Positions 1 through 11,423 of a stretch of 64,000 nt of DNA are shown here, in pieces. This DNA is from Celoporthe dispersa (lineage: Eukaryota; Ascomycota; Sordariomycetes; Diaporthales; Cryphonectriaceae), in contig WAID01000013.1 of NCBI GenBank assembly GCA_016584495.1, positions 2,170,001 to 2,234,000 of the forward strand. Reading direction: 5' to 3'. Both the position numbers and the translations under genes were made by a program. Position 1 is the stretch's first letter, and the number at the start of each line of letters is the position of its first letter. The notes below the pieces were generated by a model. The model had not been told where the DNA came from, did not search any database, and saw only the letters and a list, made by a program, of their open reading frames with translations.

Positions 1-694
1 GGGGCGCCTCGGCAAAGTCCGGGCACATTCGCCCACCATGATTGTCCCTACCAAGCCGATCAGGTTACGAGATTTGAGATCGTTACCATAACACCAGTAA
101 GGAGATGGCTGCAATGTAAGTCTTATAGACTACCTGTAAACTTTGATCCTGAGATTAACAAAAGGAACGAAAGGACAAAACAGTACTTCCTGTTTTCGGA
201 AGATCCTGTGTGCCTGGAGGATGAGAAGAGAAGAAGCACTGCACACAACTGTGTGAGGGTGGTTCTGAATTCTGGAGAGACAGTCCAGGGTCGGCGTATC
301 TGAGCTGCCAAGCATTCCGGAGCCTGGGGAGGGATGGGGACACATTTTGGACCAGCACCGAGGCTCCCATGCTCTGTCAATTCGGCTGGTGTGTTCCAGC
401 TGAAGCCTGAAGTTTGTGTGCAAGGAAGGAGGAAAAGAAGAAAGAAAAAAAAAGAAAGGAAAGATAAAAGAGAAGAAGAAAAAAAGATGCCAGTCATGCT
501 GGCTGATAACAAAGTAAAACTTGGGAAGCTTAAAAAGAGTAGTGTCATCAGCCTAGCCTGCGCTCTAGACCAGACACTGGGCTGTTTGCACAACTGGTGG
601 CGGGCAGGGGCCTTGGAATGACAATGGGTAGTGTGCACCACGGCCATGGATCAGCGCTGAGGGCGGCATGAAACAGGCAACCTTGCCCAAAGGC

Positions 695-718
695 CCTCTC
701 TCTCTCTCTCTCTCTCTC
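695..718. repeat. (CT)n microsatellite
   Basis: An uninterrupted CT dinucleotide run, directly visible. Confidence 0.9.
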
Positions 719-1041
719 GATCTCTGTCTTTCTCTTTCTCTTCTCTCTTCAAGGTGTCGCTGCCTCCACAGGTGACCATCCTTCTCTTCTCACCTGCATC
801 GAAACCTTCACCTCCGGATGCATTTGAGGCCAACACCCCGACACCCCGATGATTCACACCCTGCACCCCGCGTTTTGTTTTTGATTTCCAATAATTGTGT
901 CGTTTGAAATTTCTGAGCCTCTACTTTGAAAAAAATAAATAAAAACCTCAGCTCTGGCTGCAACCCAATCTAAATCAAATTTCTTCCCTAATTTGATTTG
1001 TGCAAGACCCCAGCCATCACTGCAGTGCACAGAGGAACACC

Positions 1042-1132
1042 TTCTCTCTCTACTCTCTCTCTCTCTCTCTCTTTTTCACACACACACACACTCACACACA
1101 CACACACACACTCTCTCTCTCTCTCTCTCTCA
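1042..1132. repeat. Compound CT/CA/CT microsatellite
   Basis: CT repeats, then a CA tract with one interruption, then CT repeats again, about 250 bases upstream of the sirtuin start codon. It probably lies in the promoter or leader. Confidence 0.9.
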
Positions 1133-1380
1133 GCCAACCACCTCATCCAGCTTCTTTCACTTCGATAACCACCACCCACAGAGAAATATCTTCTCCGTCA
1201 CCCTCTGTACCACCGTTTCTCAAAGAGCACACAATCCTCTCTCCCTCCCCCCTCTTCATCAAGCTATCAGGTGTTGCGACTCTGCAACGTCATCTTCAGA
1301 CTTGTACACCCGTTCAGCTCCTCTCACCCCCCCTTGCCCGGGTCGCAGCTGCATATCCACCGTAGTGTTCGCCGCCCAGC

Positions 1381-3405
1381 ATGACCGACCAAGACGCGCG
1401 CACTCAGCGCAGCTCGTCTAAGCGCGAGCGTAAAGAGGCTGTCTCCAGCGTCTCTGAGGTTGTTGAGTTGGACGACAAGTACGACGTCAGCGAGGGGATC
1501 AAGAAGGACATCCAGCACGGTGTTGCACAGCCCATGAACGAGCTCGAGGAGCACGTCAACGACCTCGACAACTCCTGGGAGACCGAGTCTCTCCTGGCCG
1601 AGCTGCTCGACGGCCTGGCTGATGACAGCACCCACAGCAGTAAGCTATTCCCTCAAGATCCCCACAGGCACTGTGCCGTCTTCTTCCCCTACGCCAGATA
1701 TCGCGCACAGCAAGTTGCACGCACCTCTCTTGTGGCGCCCTCCTGTGGTGGTGGTGGCGGGCTCAATAGCAGCTGACGGTGCCACGGCTTAGATCCTGAC
1801 TTCTGCACGCCTGATGAGGCAGTCAGCTTCCGCCAACAGCTTCGCGCCCTGGGTCCTGAGGAGTTCTGCCGTCGCACTATCGACGCTGGCCACATCTCGG
1901 CCAAGAAGCTCCTCACTGCCTTTGGCGTCCGACCCCCTGACTTCCTCGAGGGTTATCCTGATGATTCCTACCGCAGCCTGCTGGTCCTCGCCATCAGCCG
2001 CGAGCTGTCCAAGAGGGCCAAGCTGCCCACGCACAACTCTGTCGACGACGCCGTCGAGCTCCTCAAGAAGTCCAAGAACATCATCGTCCTGACGGGTGCT
2101 GGCATCTCCACCTCGCTGGGCATCCCTGATTTCCGCTCTGCCGGAACCGGTCTCTACTCTAAACTCTCGCACTTGGGCCTCGACGATCCTCAGGAAGTCT
2201 TCAACATCACGGTCTTTAAGCACGACCCTTCCATCTTCTTCTCCGTCGCCCGAGACATCCTGCCAGAGGCTGAGCGCTTCTCGCCCACCCACAAGTTCAT
2301 TGCGCTGCTAGAGGAGAAGGGCAAGCTCCTCACCAACTACTCTCAGAACATCGACAACCTCGAGTCCAAGGCTGGTATCTCCCCCGAGAAGCTGATCCAA
2401 TGGTAAGCACCCACCCGGGTCTCCCAAGGAGCCAGAAGCTGTTCTCTCACGTGTAGCACGAGACACTCCTGCACGTGGCAATAAGCATGGTGGCATCGTC
2501 ATGATGCCAGACCCTTGGTTCTCAGAGCCCTGTTCACTGACCAAAACCATCTCAGCCACGGCTCCTTCGCCACCGCCACCTGCATCCAGTGCGGCCACAC
2601 GGTTCCCGGCGAGGCCATCTTCGGCGAGATCAAGGCCGGACAGATCCCCTATTGCCCCTCCTGTGCCGCCCCACGCCGCACCACCAAGAACAGCAGCCGC
2701 AAGCGCAAGATCGTGCGCGACGGCACCGATAAGAAGGTTCGCCGTCGTCCCGGTGACTATGATAGTGCCAGCGACTCCGAGTACGATATGCCCACCAAGG
2801 GCGGCATCATGAAGCCTGACATCACCTTCTTTGGCGAGGCCCTCCCCGACGCCTTCAGCCGCCGCCTGGTCGATCAGGACCGCTACAAAACCGACCTGGT
2901 CATCGTCATCGGCACCAGCCTCAAGGTGGCCCCCGTCAGCGAGCTGGTGCCCTTCCTCCCGCCTCACATCCCCCAGATCTACATCTCGAGGACGCCGGTT
3001 AACCACCACAACTTCGACATCGATCTGCTGGGCGACTGCGACGTCGTCGTCACCGAGCTCTGCAAGCGTGCCGGCTGGGACCTGCAGCACGAGATGATCC
3101 CCGACGACCAGGTGATCGAGATCACGTCCGAGCCTGCCTGGGGCAGCCGACACGTCTTCAGCGCCCACCGCTCTGGTGACGAGGACGGTGCTGCTGCCGC
3201 TGCCGCTGCAGCCGCCGCCGCCGCCTCTACTGGCACCTCGTCGGCCAAGAAGGTGGCCACTGATCGCCGCGCTGCTGGCACCTCGGGCACCGCCGGCCGT
3301 AGGAAGGTCCTGGCCTCCACGAGCAGCAACGGCAACGGCAACGAAAACGGTGCTGTCACCAAGACCCGCAGCGGCCGTCGAAGCGGTCGTGCCAGCCCCA
3401 AGTGA
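1381..3405 (+). CDS. Class I sirtuin, NAD-dependent histone deacetylase (Sir2/Hst1 type)
   Basis: The protein should remove acetyl groups from histone lysines using NAD, in nuclear silencing. Three exons are supported: 1381-1639, 1793-2402 and 2556-3405, giving 572 residues in frame. Motifs seen are GAGIST and IPDFRS (NAD binding), TNYSQNID, the catalytic His in WCHGSFATATC across the second intron, CxxC pairs CIQC and CPSC for zinc, KPDITFFGE, and GTSLKVAPVSELVPF. These match the Sir2/Hst1/SIRT1 branch rather than Hst2 or Hst4. A charged linker of about 45 residues follows the zinc site. The C-terminus is low complexity with a poly-Ala run near 3189-3230 and a basic tail. The start is the first ATG after a CT-rich leader. 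No frame damage is seen. Confidence 0.93.
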
Positions 3406-4213
3406 GCAGCGAATTGTCACAACCCTCAACTGTGCATACCGAATGAGCCTCGACAGCATTTTGGTGCAAACTGTGTGTTTACTTTGCAAAAATTGTCAAT
3501 TTCTTGATCTTGAGCTTCTGGCCTGGTTGTGGTTACTAATGTTTTCTCACATGGCCTCGGGTCGCATTCAGCAAGCTGTGCGCCCCTCCCCTTTGTTTTC
3601 TTTTTTGCCTTTTTATGGTCTCCCTTCACGCAATCGTCAAGGTGCAAGGACTTTAATGATGATGAGGGCGAGCAAAACATTAATTTTTTTTTCCCCCATG
3701 GTGTTCAGAGAGGCTGGCAAGGCGTTGGACGGTCATCTCGTGAAGGCACACCCTGCACTTGGCAATGTGTCCTTCCGACAGAGGTTTCCTCTTTTGTTTC
3801 TTCTTTCCGTCTGCTATTCATTGACGATCATCAAAAAGGCGTGGGGGATGGATGGATGGGGGATGGTCGTTGATTTTGCCCTCTTTCACGCAAAGAAATA
3901 CCAGAGGATAGCACAGAGTACATGCATAGGACTGCTACCGGCGTGTAGCTTCAATAATAGATCATGAAGCCTGCGTTTTAATCAAACCTGTGTTACTTGT
4001 TATTTCTGTGGTGGCGTGAGATCGAGTTGAGGTGGAAAGGCGCCTCTGGGGGATCTCTATTGGGGGAGGATTTACAAGGCACAGTCTCAAGGGGACTTGC
4101 GAGGTGCAATTTTGTAATATTGCCTCTTCTCCTCAGGACGATATGTACCGCTCATGGTAATTTTCATAGGTAAAATTATATCCTCTCCCTTGGGTCTACC
4201 CAATGGTGTGCCA
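3406..4213. other. Convergent 3' region between sirtuin and SCY1-like genes
   Basis: No gene is recognised in these 808 bases. They are T-rich and probably contain the two 3' untranslated regions facing each other. Confidence 0.6.
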
Positions 4214-7200
4214 TTACAGTAGGCTCTGGTATTTGTCCAACCCACCCGTTGGCGCACCCTGCTGTTGCGCCTGCTGCTGCTGCTGCTGCTGCTGCTGAGC
4301 AGCCATCCCTCCACCGCCGCCGCCCATCATGCTGTTCATGCTCATCCCCGAGCCACCGCCCATGGGCTTGTTCACCATGCTGCTGCTGCTCATGCTGTTC
4401 ATGCTCAGATTACTACCTATCATCGACCCCATCGACCCCGCCGGTCGACCAAACGCTGATGTCTGCTGCTGCTGCTGTTGCGCGGGAGGTGGCGCCAGGC
4501 TGAACGCTGAGGCAGGGCTTGCTGTGCCGCTGCCCGGTGGTGGAGGTAAGGAGAATGCTGACGTGGAGCGGTTTAGCGTGCTCATTGCGGGCCGCTGCTG
4601 CTGGTTCATCGAGAGCGAGGCCATGGAGCTGTTTAGTCCGCTGCCGTAGTTTGTGCTGGGCGGTGGAGAGACGGCGCTTCTGCTGGTTTGTAGGGAGGGT
4701 GTGGTTGATGAGGACCACGGGTTGGCGGTCGCGGCGCCGGCTGCTGACCAGTTGACGGAGGTCGATGCTGATGGCTGCGTGGCGGGAGGAGGAAACGCAG
4801 ACTGTGCGGCGTTGGGCTGGAGCGGCTGGGAATATTGCGTCGAGGAGGGCGTCAGGGTTCCGAACGAGGTCAGGTCTGGAGTGACGGTCCTGAATGAGCC
4901 CTGCTGGGCCTTGAATCCTCCTACTGAGTTTGCAGGAGCTGCGGTTGTGGGACTGGGCGTGGACCAGGAGAATGCTGCCGCCTGCGAGGCTGCCGCCGGG
5001 TTCTTCAACCCCGGCGATCCTACCGATGATCGAGAGGCGGTCTCGTCCCAGCCAGCGTCCATTGGGTTGGCGCTGTTTGCACCCGACTTGCCCTTGACGA
5101 GTTTCTCAAAATCGTCCTCGGTGCCACCAGTCGCGACGTCGAACTCCGTACCGCTGATACCCCCGAATGACATGAAGTCGTCTGCGGGCCCTGCAGCAGA
5201 GCCGTTGGTCACGCCAGATAGCTCCTGCAGCTTTTTCGTCTGCTCGTCTTCGACCTTTCTCGACAGACTCTTGACGAGGTCCATGAAACTTTGGAACTGC
5301 TTGAGGTTGAGTAATGGTCCTAGGCTCATGTGCCAGAGAATCGGCAGAATATCCATCGCGACGAACTCTGGGTCTGCGTAGTCGCCTACGACCCTCAGCA
5401 CGTTCAAAGCTTCCATCATCACAGCCGGCTCTTTGGTCTTAATCACTTTGATCAACGGTACGATCTTCTCCTGCATGGTGTACTTGTCAAGTGCCGTAGA
5501 GGAGGAGCCTTTCTTGCGCTCGCCGTCCAGTCCATCCAGACCACCGCTGTCGGTGGAGTCTGAGACCCTCCGCAGAGAACCACGAAGGCCTGTAGGCCGC
5601 GGACTTTGATTGCGAGACTGGTGGTTTTGCTGAAGACATGAGCGATGACTGGAAACAGCTCATTCTTGATCGTGCTGAAGTCCAGCACGGGCAGGACGAC
5701 GGGTAAGCTACGGAGTGCAGCGTCTACCACAGAATGAGTCGGGGCTGCAATAGCCGCTCCAACCACTGGTAGCATGTCTAGTCGCAAGTCAGTCATCATC
5801 ATCGGCCTCTGAGTGAAGTATCGGAGTGGTCGTACCGTCTTTGAACTCCTTGCCAGGTGTATTCTTGGCAATGGTGGATATGTTCTCCAGGACAACCATC
5901 AATCCAGCGTCTCTCTGGGGATCCTTTTCCTCGGTCTGCTTCGCATTCGTGACGAATATGTCTTTCAAGACTGGTCGGACCTTGTCGGTGAACGCACGTC
6001 TCCCTGATGGCAGAAGATCGATGATCTTGAAGACGTTGCCGAGAATGAGGGATAATAATGCCTTGTCTTTGGTTTCGTCGAGCAGTGCCGGGAGTAATTT
6101 CTTTTCCATCACCGACTTCGGGAACGAGGGAAGAACTTTGCTCAAGCCCCTCAAGAAAGACTGCTTTTCATTGGGTGTTTTTGCTGGGAAGGCCTCGATA
6201 AATCGAATTGTAGACACGAGTATATTATCAAAGAACTCCGTCTCTTGAAATTCCTTGGCCGTGAGGCGCTGCGCCGGCCGCCTGGTAATGAGCCGTGGGA
6301 GTACATGCGCAACTAGATCCTTCGGAAGTGGCCTGGAAGATTGGAAGTTGTTGTTCACTGTTGGTATCGTAGAGCTGGACTGGAAGAATCGTTTGTATGA
6401 GGACAGGCTGGAGTTGCATTCCAGAGGGGATTTATGAGGCGAGTTGTATAATGCGACGCAGAGGATGCCGAGAGAGAACATATCGGCCGACACATTGAGG
6501 TTGTTGTCCAGCACAAAGTCTGGGGAGGTGTAATCAAGGTTGAGCTGGAGTGATCGCGGCAATCTCGGGTCCGGATTCAGGATCTCGTAGAGGCTCATCG
6601 GCTGGAAAGAGGTCGGCTTCGAGGAGTTGTCAGGAGGACTGCAAAACGAAAGACCACTGATCTTCCAGTCGGACTGCTCATTGTCAGTTCAGTATCCAAG
6701 CCGAATTGTCGAGACCCTTTTAGCCTCGACATCACCCAACGCACCTTGGCATTAATAAGAATAGCCTCTGGGGTAAGGTTGCCGTGAACAAGACCGGCGT
6801 TCTCGTGGAGGGAATTCCAGTGCCTTGCTGATCTGCAGCAGGCCTTTTTGTATCTCCAGTTCGTCGATCTCGATCTCGCGCCTCCTTCTTGTCCCGTCCG
6901 AGTCCTCGGTCACATAGCGACTCGACCGCCCCCCAACGCCACTTGTTCGTTCCTGGTCGTCCTTCTCTTGTAGCAGGCTGGCCAACGACGCCGTGACAGG
7001 CTCGGTCACGAACTGCAGGCCACCGCCCCTCGTCTCCTCCACCGGCTCGACGAGTTCGAGGACACTTGGATGGCGCAGTCTGGCAAGCGACGAGGCCTCT
7101 TTCTTCAACCTCTCGACCACCTCTTCCGTGACCTTTTTTAAACGCAGAAGCGCCCGACCTTCCCAACGAGGAACCATGCGAGTCCAGCAGCTTCTTGTCA

Positions 7201-7358
7201 AAGATGAAGACCGAATAGACCTTGCCCGTATTTTTCCTCTTCGCGTCGTGTATCCTCCAGGGACCGGCTTGTGAAGTCGCATTTTGGGAGATCGTATAAT
7301 TCTGGCTGATATTCGTGCCCTGAATGGACTTCAGGGCAGAGGAGAACATGGATGACAT
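4214..7358 (-). CDS. SCY1-family pseudokinase with HEAT-like repeats (SCYL2-like)
   Basis: SCY1-family proteins are inactive kinase-like proteins of clathrin and Golgi/endosome trafficking. Exons read 7358-6745, 6673-5836 and 5777-4214. The N-terminal kinase-like domain has VHGNL where active kinases have HRD, so catalysis is unlikely. A helical-repeat region follows (about residues 330-650), then a disordered Ser/Gln/Pro-rich tail with CAG-coded poly-Gln ending DKYQSLL. Three single-base frame breaks are inferred: a T run at 7134-7139 (one base extra), a G run at 6810-6812 (one extra), and 5551-5560 (one missing). With these allowed for, the length is 1,004 codons, as expected for the family. 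The start could be 7358 or the nearby in-frame ATG at 7349. Assembly error is more likely than a pseudogene, because long conserved frames lie on both sides of each break. Confidence 0.85.
4261..4300. repeat. CTG/CAG trinucleotide tract (poly-Gln in SCY1-like tail)
   Basis: A run of CTG-type triplets on the plus strand, reading as glutamine codons in the minus-strand gene. A shorter similar tract lies near 4461-4481. Confidence 0.8.
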
Positions 7359-8264
7359 CTTCAGGTTTTCGGGAATGGCGACTGTCATGGTCGTCGCAGA
7401 AAGGCAGAGGGAGGGTTTCGTGCACGGCTCGAAAGTGTCATCACATGCAGGAAGCAAGTAGTCGCGTTTCGATGGTCGTGGTGAATTTCCAAGGCCGCAC
7501 AGCCAACCAACCACCACCAAGAGGAGCTGGAGCTTGTCCGAGTTGTTCCAGAATCCGCCTGTCTAGCAACCTGTCGCAAGTTGATGCAATGATAAGAGAA
7601 GCCTTTCTCAAGGCCACGCCCTTAGCAGGATTGAACAAAACAATAGATTGAGGATGTCGTTGTTCTTTCTACAGAAAAAGAACAGCCAAGTCAGCACTTA
7701 TTAGATACTCCGGAACATCGCCCTCAATCGCATACAGCTATCCGCCTGGCCAGGGTGTTATCGAAGCTCCCTGGGCTTATCTAAGACGCCTGTGACAGGG
7801 CCTAGCAAACCCCTGGCAGCGTACCCAAGCCAAACGGCTACTAGCGGCCCTCCAGCGCCGGTCCAGGAGGTGCTGCAGGGTCCTCTGACCCAAAGTCTGG
7901 CCGCTGTCTCGCCCATTCCAGCGCTGGCAAATGACAAATGCCCTGGGCCAGCCTCCGATCAACACTCCGATTACTTTCGACTTTCCGCCCACGATCGCAC
8001 CGGCGACGTGCCTTACAGTCACAATTTAAGCTCTGGACTCTCGCATTGTGGATGGTCCCGATGTGTCAGAGCGTCCGTTTACTGCTGGAACTCGATTGAT
8101 ATATTTTCGCGCTTCTTTCCCAGTCAATTGGCTGGAATTATATCTCTCGCTTTCTGACGCCTTCCAGTTTTTGCGCTGTTCTGTTCTGTTGGTGACCGCC
8201 TCTTACTGACCAGAATCCCTCCACTCTGCCACGGAATTCGCTACGACGATCGAGTCCTCTAAAG
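7359..8264. other. Divergent promoter region, SCY1-like / branched-chain aminotransferase
   Basis: No coding region is supported here. The stretch contains the start-proximal regions of two divergent genes. I did not find a clear palindromic Leu3-type CCGG-N2-CCGG site. Confidence 0.55.
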
Positions 8265-9557
8265 ATGCGCGCCTCGCTCCCTCGCTGCGGCGCCCTATCG
8301 GGATCGTCCCAAATCTCTCGTTCACTGCTCCAGAGGTCGTGGCAGGCCGGGAGAAGATGCTACAGCATCAAGCCTGAAGCGGCCTCTACCTCCAAGCCTC
8401 AAGATGTGGACGCCTCGAAGCTCGTCATAGAAACGACCAAGACCCCGAGAAAACGCAAGGACAACAAGGAGCTCATCTTCGGACAGACTTTCACAGGTAA
8501 GACCTCCACAATCACATCCTTGACATGGGCACCACAGAGAACTAACAACCTTTACCCCGCCGTAGACCACATGCTGTCGATCGAGTGGAACAAGAACTCC
8601 GGCTGGCTGAACCCACAAATCACTCCCTACCAGAACCTCGCCCTCGACCCGGCGACCTGCGTGTTCCACTATGCCTTCTGCGCCTTCGAGGGAATGAAGG
8701 CCTACAAGGACGCGCAGGGCAGGATCAGGCTCTTCCGGCCCGATAAAAACATGGAGCGCTTCAACAACTCGGCCGCGCGCATCGCCCTGCCGACCTTCTC
8801 CTCGACCGCCATGATCGAGCTGATCGCAAAGTTCGCCAAGCTCGAGGAGCGCTTTATCCCCAGCGAGCACGGGTACTCGCTGTACCTCCGCCCCACGATC
8901 ATCGGCACCCAGAAGACCCTCGGCGTCGGCCCGCCCGGCTCCGCGCTGCTGTACGTGATCGCCAGCCCCGTCGGGCCTTACTACCCCACCGGCTTCAAGG
9001 CTATCTCCCTGGAGGCGACTGACTACGCTGTGCGCGCGTGGCCTGGTGGCGTGGGTGACAAGAAGCTTGGTGCCAACTACGCGCCGTGCATCGTGCCCCA
9101 GCGCGAGGCGGCGAGCCGGGGTTTCCAGCAGAACCTGTGGCTCTTTGGGGAGGAGGAGTACGTGACGGAGGTGGGCACGATGAACATGTTCGTGGCTCTC
9201 AAGAACAAGGAGACGGGCCAGAAGGAGCTGGTGACCGCGCCGCTGGACGGTACCATCCTGACGGGCGTCACGCGCGACAGCATCCTGTCTCTTGCGAGGG
9301 ACAAGCTTGCGCCCGAGGGCTGGATGATCAGCGAGAGGAAGTACACGATGAAGGAGCTCGCGGAGGCGTCGGCCGAGGGCCGACTCCTGGAGGCGTTCGG
9401 TGCTGGCACGGCGGCAATTGTGGCTCCGGTGCGGACGATCTCCTGGAAGGGTCAGCTGGTGGACTGTGGGCTGTCGGAGCACGAGGAGTCGGGCGAGGTG
9501 GCCACCAAGATGAAGCAGTGGATCGAGGCGAGGCAGTACGGCGAGGGAGGAACATGA
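8265..9557 (+). CDS. Branched-chain amino acid aminotransferase, mitochondrial form
   Basis: A PLP enzyme transferring the amino group between leucine, isoleucine or valine and 2-oxoglutarate. Exons 8265-8496 and 8566-9557 give 407 residues. The 69-base intron is a multiple of three without a stop, so it looks coding, but removing it restores GQTFTDHMLSIEWN, typical of the family. The N-terminus is rich in Arg and Ser and lacks acidic residues, as in a mitochondrial presequence. Family marks include CVFHYAFCAFEGMKAY, LRPTIIGT and DKKLGANYAPC, whose Lys is the expected PLP-binding residue. EVGTMNMFV and LDGTILTGVTRDSIL follow. No break is seen. Confidence 0.95.
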   Translation: MRASLPRCGALSGSSQISRSLLQRSWQAGRRCYSIKPEAASTSKPQDVDASKLVIETTKTPRKRKDNKELIFGQTFTGKTSTITSLTWAPQRTNNLYPAVDHMLSIEWNKNSGWLNPQITPYQNLALDPATCVFHYAFCAFEGMKAYKDAQGRIRLFRPDKNMERFNNSAARIALPTFSSTAMIELIAKFAKLEERFIPSEHGYSLYLRPTIIGTQKTLGVGPPGSALLYVIASPVGPYYPTGFKAISLEATDYAVRAWPGGVGDKKLGANYAPCIVPQREAASRGFQQNLWLFGEEEYVTEVGTMNMFVALKNKETGQKELVTAPLDGTILTGVTRDSILSLARDKLAPEGWMISERKYTMKELAEASAEGRLLEAFGAGTAAIVAPVRTISWKGQLVDCGLSEHEESGEVATKMKQWIEARQYGEGGT

Positions 9558-9987
9558 GTGGAGTCACATCTGCGAATAGATATGAGCCGATAGAGGTTAG
9601 GCGTCGTGAAAAATCCAGGTAAGACGGTCACTTTACAAAAAGGTAGTCGTTGGGCAAACCGCACATTCAGCGCAGTTTACACGGGATAGGTCACAGAGCA
9701 CGGAATAGGGAAGTGACAAGTGCAATCTAGTAAGGGCGTATAGATAGATCTAGGGGCAACAAAAAAAAATCTTTCGTGTTCATATTGATAATCTTTCCTC
9801 TGAGTGAGGATCGGGCTGTGATGATAGCACCGCCCAAGTCTATGCCGTGAACACCTCCCGGCCGATAGAGCACACCCTCATCAAGGCCTCTCGGGCCGGC
9901 CTAACTCGTCTAATACTCTCGCCTCTCTGTCCTCCAGCACATCCTGCCCCTATACCAATGTGGCAACCGCCGTCATAGTCAAATCAT
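9558..9987. other. Convergent 3' region
   Basis: 430 bases without a recognised gene, between the ends of the aminotransferase and the complex I subunit. They hold an A-run near 9760. Confidence 0.6.
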
Positions 9988-10552
9988 CTATTTCTTCGAG
10001 GCGGGATCCTCCAAGATACCCTCGGCCTCTAACCGCCTCCGAGCCTCCTCAAGAGCCCAGGTTTGTATCCTGTCGATGATACGATCATTTAGCCAACTAT
10101 TCACGGATTTGATCTGGGAGAACATCCAGCGCCAGTCCGGTCTAGTGCACGCCGCGAACTCGATGGTGTGTGCTCTCCCCCCCCCCACACGCTCGACAAT
10201 CTGCGTGCGATCCGCCTACCCATTACTTCCCGGGACCGACGCCGGACAAGAGGAAAAGGAAACAGGGAAAAAGTACTCACGAGGTATCCGGCTTGAAGGC
10301 ATACGCCACGGCAAACACCAGCAAGCTGCCGCCGAAGCCGTAGTAGATTAACCCCTCCCACCCCTCCTTCTCGGCCTTCTCACCGGGCTTGACGCCGAAC
10401 AGCCAACCCGTCGGCGGATCGAACTGAGGCCCGTGGCCGGCACCCGCCCTGCGCTGCGTCGTGGAGGAGAAGGCCGCCCGGCGGCTGACGGTGGTGCGGG
10501 TAGCGGTTGATGCTTGCGCTGCCGCGCGGGCGATGGGTCGCAGGCCGCGCAT
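9988..10552 (-). CDS. Small mitochondrial complex I subunit, ESSS/NDUFB11-like
   Basis: An accessory subunit of NADH:ubiquinone oxidoreductase in the inner mitochondrial membrane. Exons 10552-10281 and 10069-9988 give 117 residues. The N-terminus MRGLRPIARAAAQ is a mitochondrial targeting sequence. The family signature PPTGWLFGVKPGEKAEKEGW precedes a single membrane segment (IYYGFGGSLLVFAVAYAF), and the C-terminus ALEEARRRLEAEGILEDP is strongly conserved in fungi. The donor is GTGAGT; the acceptor CAG rejoins codon TCG. A longer frame extends upstream of 10552, but its sequence looks like leader. Confidence 0.85.
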
Positions 10553-11423
10553 GGTGGTGGTGATGATGTGTTGTTTGTTCCTGTCGCCTTTCTCCCCTAT
10601 TGTCTCTTCCCGAGGCGCCAATTGTTTGTCTCGATCGATGGGAAGGGCGGTTCTCGATTGGATGGGTGGATTGAGCGGTCGTCGATGGCTTTCGTTGGTG
10701 ACGATGGGTTGAGAAAGTTGGGCTGTCGTCGAGAGTGGAGATGGTCCGGTTCTGTTGTGACTGGGCTTGGAACTTGGATTGACTAGCAGCGTCGTCAAGG
10801 GGCGGGTGAGGTCCGGTTTGCGGTCTTTCTTCGGGGAGCTCGTGGCGGCCGAGCAGGCTCAAGCTCTGGGGCCGGCAGAAGGGAAACTGGGAGGGAGCTG
10901 GCCCGGAGCGGAATAACTTTAGCACGACTTCGAGCTGGGGGTAGCCAGTCCCCTGCAGAGTGCCCCCTTCCTTGGAGGCTCAAGGAGCCAGTTCTTTGAA
11001 TTGGACAGCGCATAGTTCAGAGGCCTGCAATTTGCATTGAATTGATGATAAATTCATCATGTGTATTTCTGGCGTTATTATCAAGTTGCAAATTCGTATC
11101 AATGCTGTAATATTTCCTACCCCCCGTTGCGAGGTCAAATGCAACCTGAGAGCAAGCCAGACAAGGCTATATCTGAAGACATACGTATATGTATTTAAAA
11201 GGCATTTATTCATGAGCATACCGATTGCTTAGGACCATGCGCCCCCTCTGAAACGCCCAGCAACGGCGCCTAGCAACACGCACAACAACTTTGCATACAC
11301 TATCATCCTAGAACTGGGGTAGACCAAGACCATTCTCACCGTCTCCCATACGTATGCCTGTCCAAGCTCATCCCGATGTCCTCGGCCATGCCCGAGTCAT
11401 TCGCTCAAATCGATCCAAAGAGC
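10553..11423. other. Gene-free region upstream of the complex I subunit
   Basis: No coding region is recognised. The stretch around 10980-11230 is more AT-rich than its surroundings. It ends at the 3' end of the Dna2 gene. Confidence 0.55.

Larger units (their letters stand above)
1..1380. other. Gene-free left edge and sirtuin leader
   Basis: No convincing coding region is seen. The stretch holds purine-rich runs near 425-490, CT repeats and the CT/CA-rich tract just upstream of the sirtuin start. The last 350 bases are pyrimidine-rich, which is common in 5' leaders and promoters of filamentous fungi. Short open frames on both strands are low-complexity shadows. Confidence 0.6.

Noticed and set aside
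993..1421. Overlapping frames across the CT/CA microsatellite
   Set aside because: Repeat-driven open frames; they end at or overlap the true sirtuin start.
2308..3489. 393-codon open frame on the minus strand
   Set aside because: Antisense to the sirtuin's last exon, spans its intron, and reads as Gly/Ala/Val-rich low complexity.
4214..7358. SCY1-like gene as a genuine pseudogene
   Set aside because: Same kind of one-base homopolymer breaks in many essential genes of the window, and otherwise perfect conservation on both sides; assembly error fits better.
8322..9482. 386-codon open frame on the minus strand
   Set aside because: Antisense to the aminotransferase; Arg/Leu/Gly/His-rich composition is the usual shadow of a GC-biased codon pattern, with no domain.
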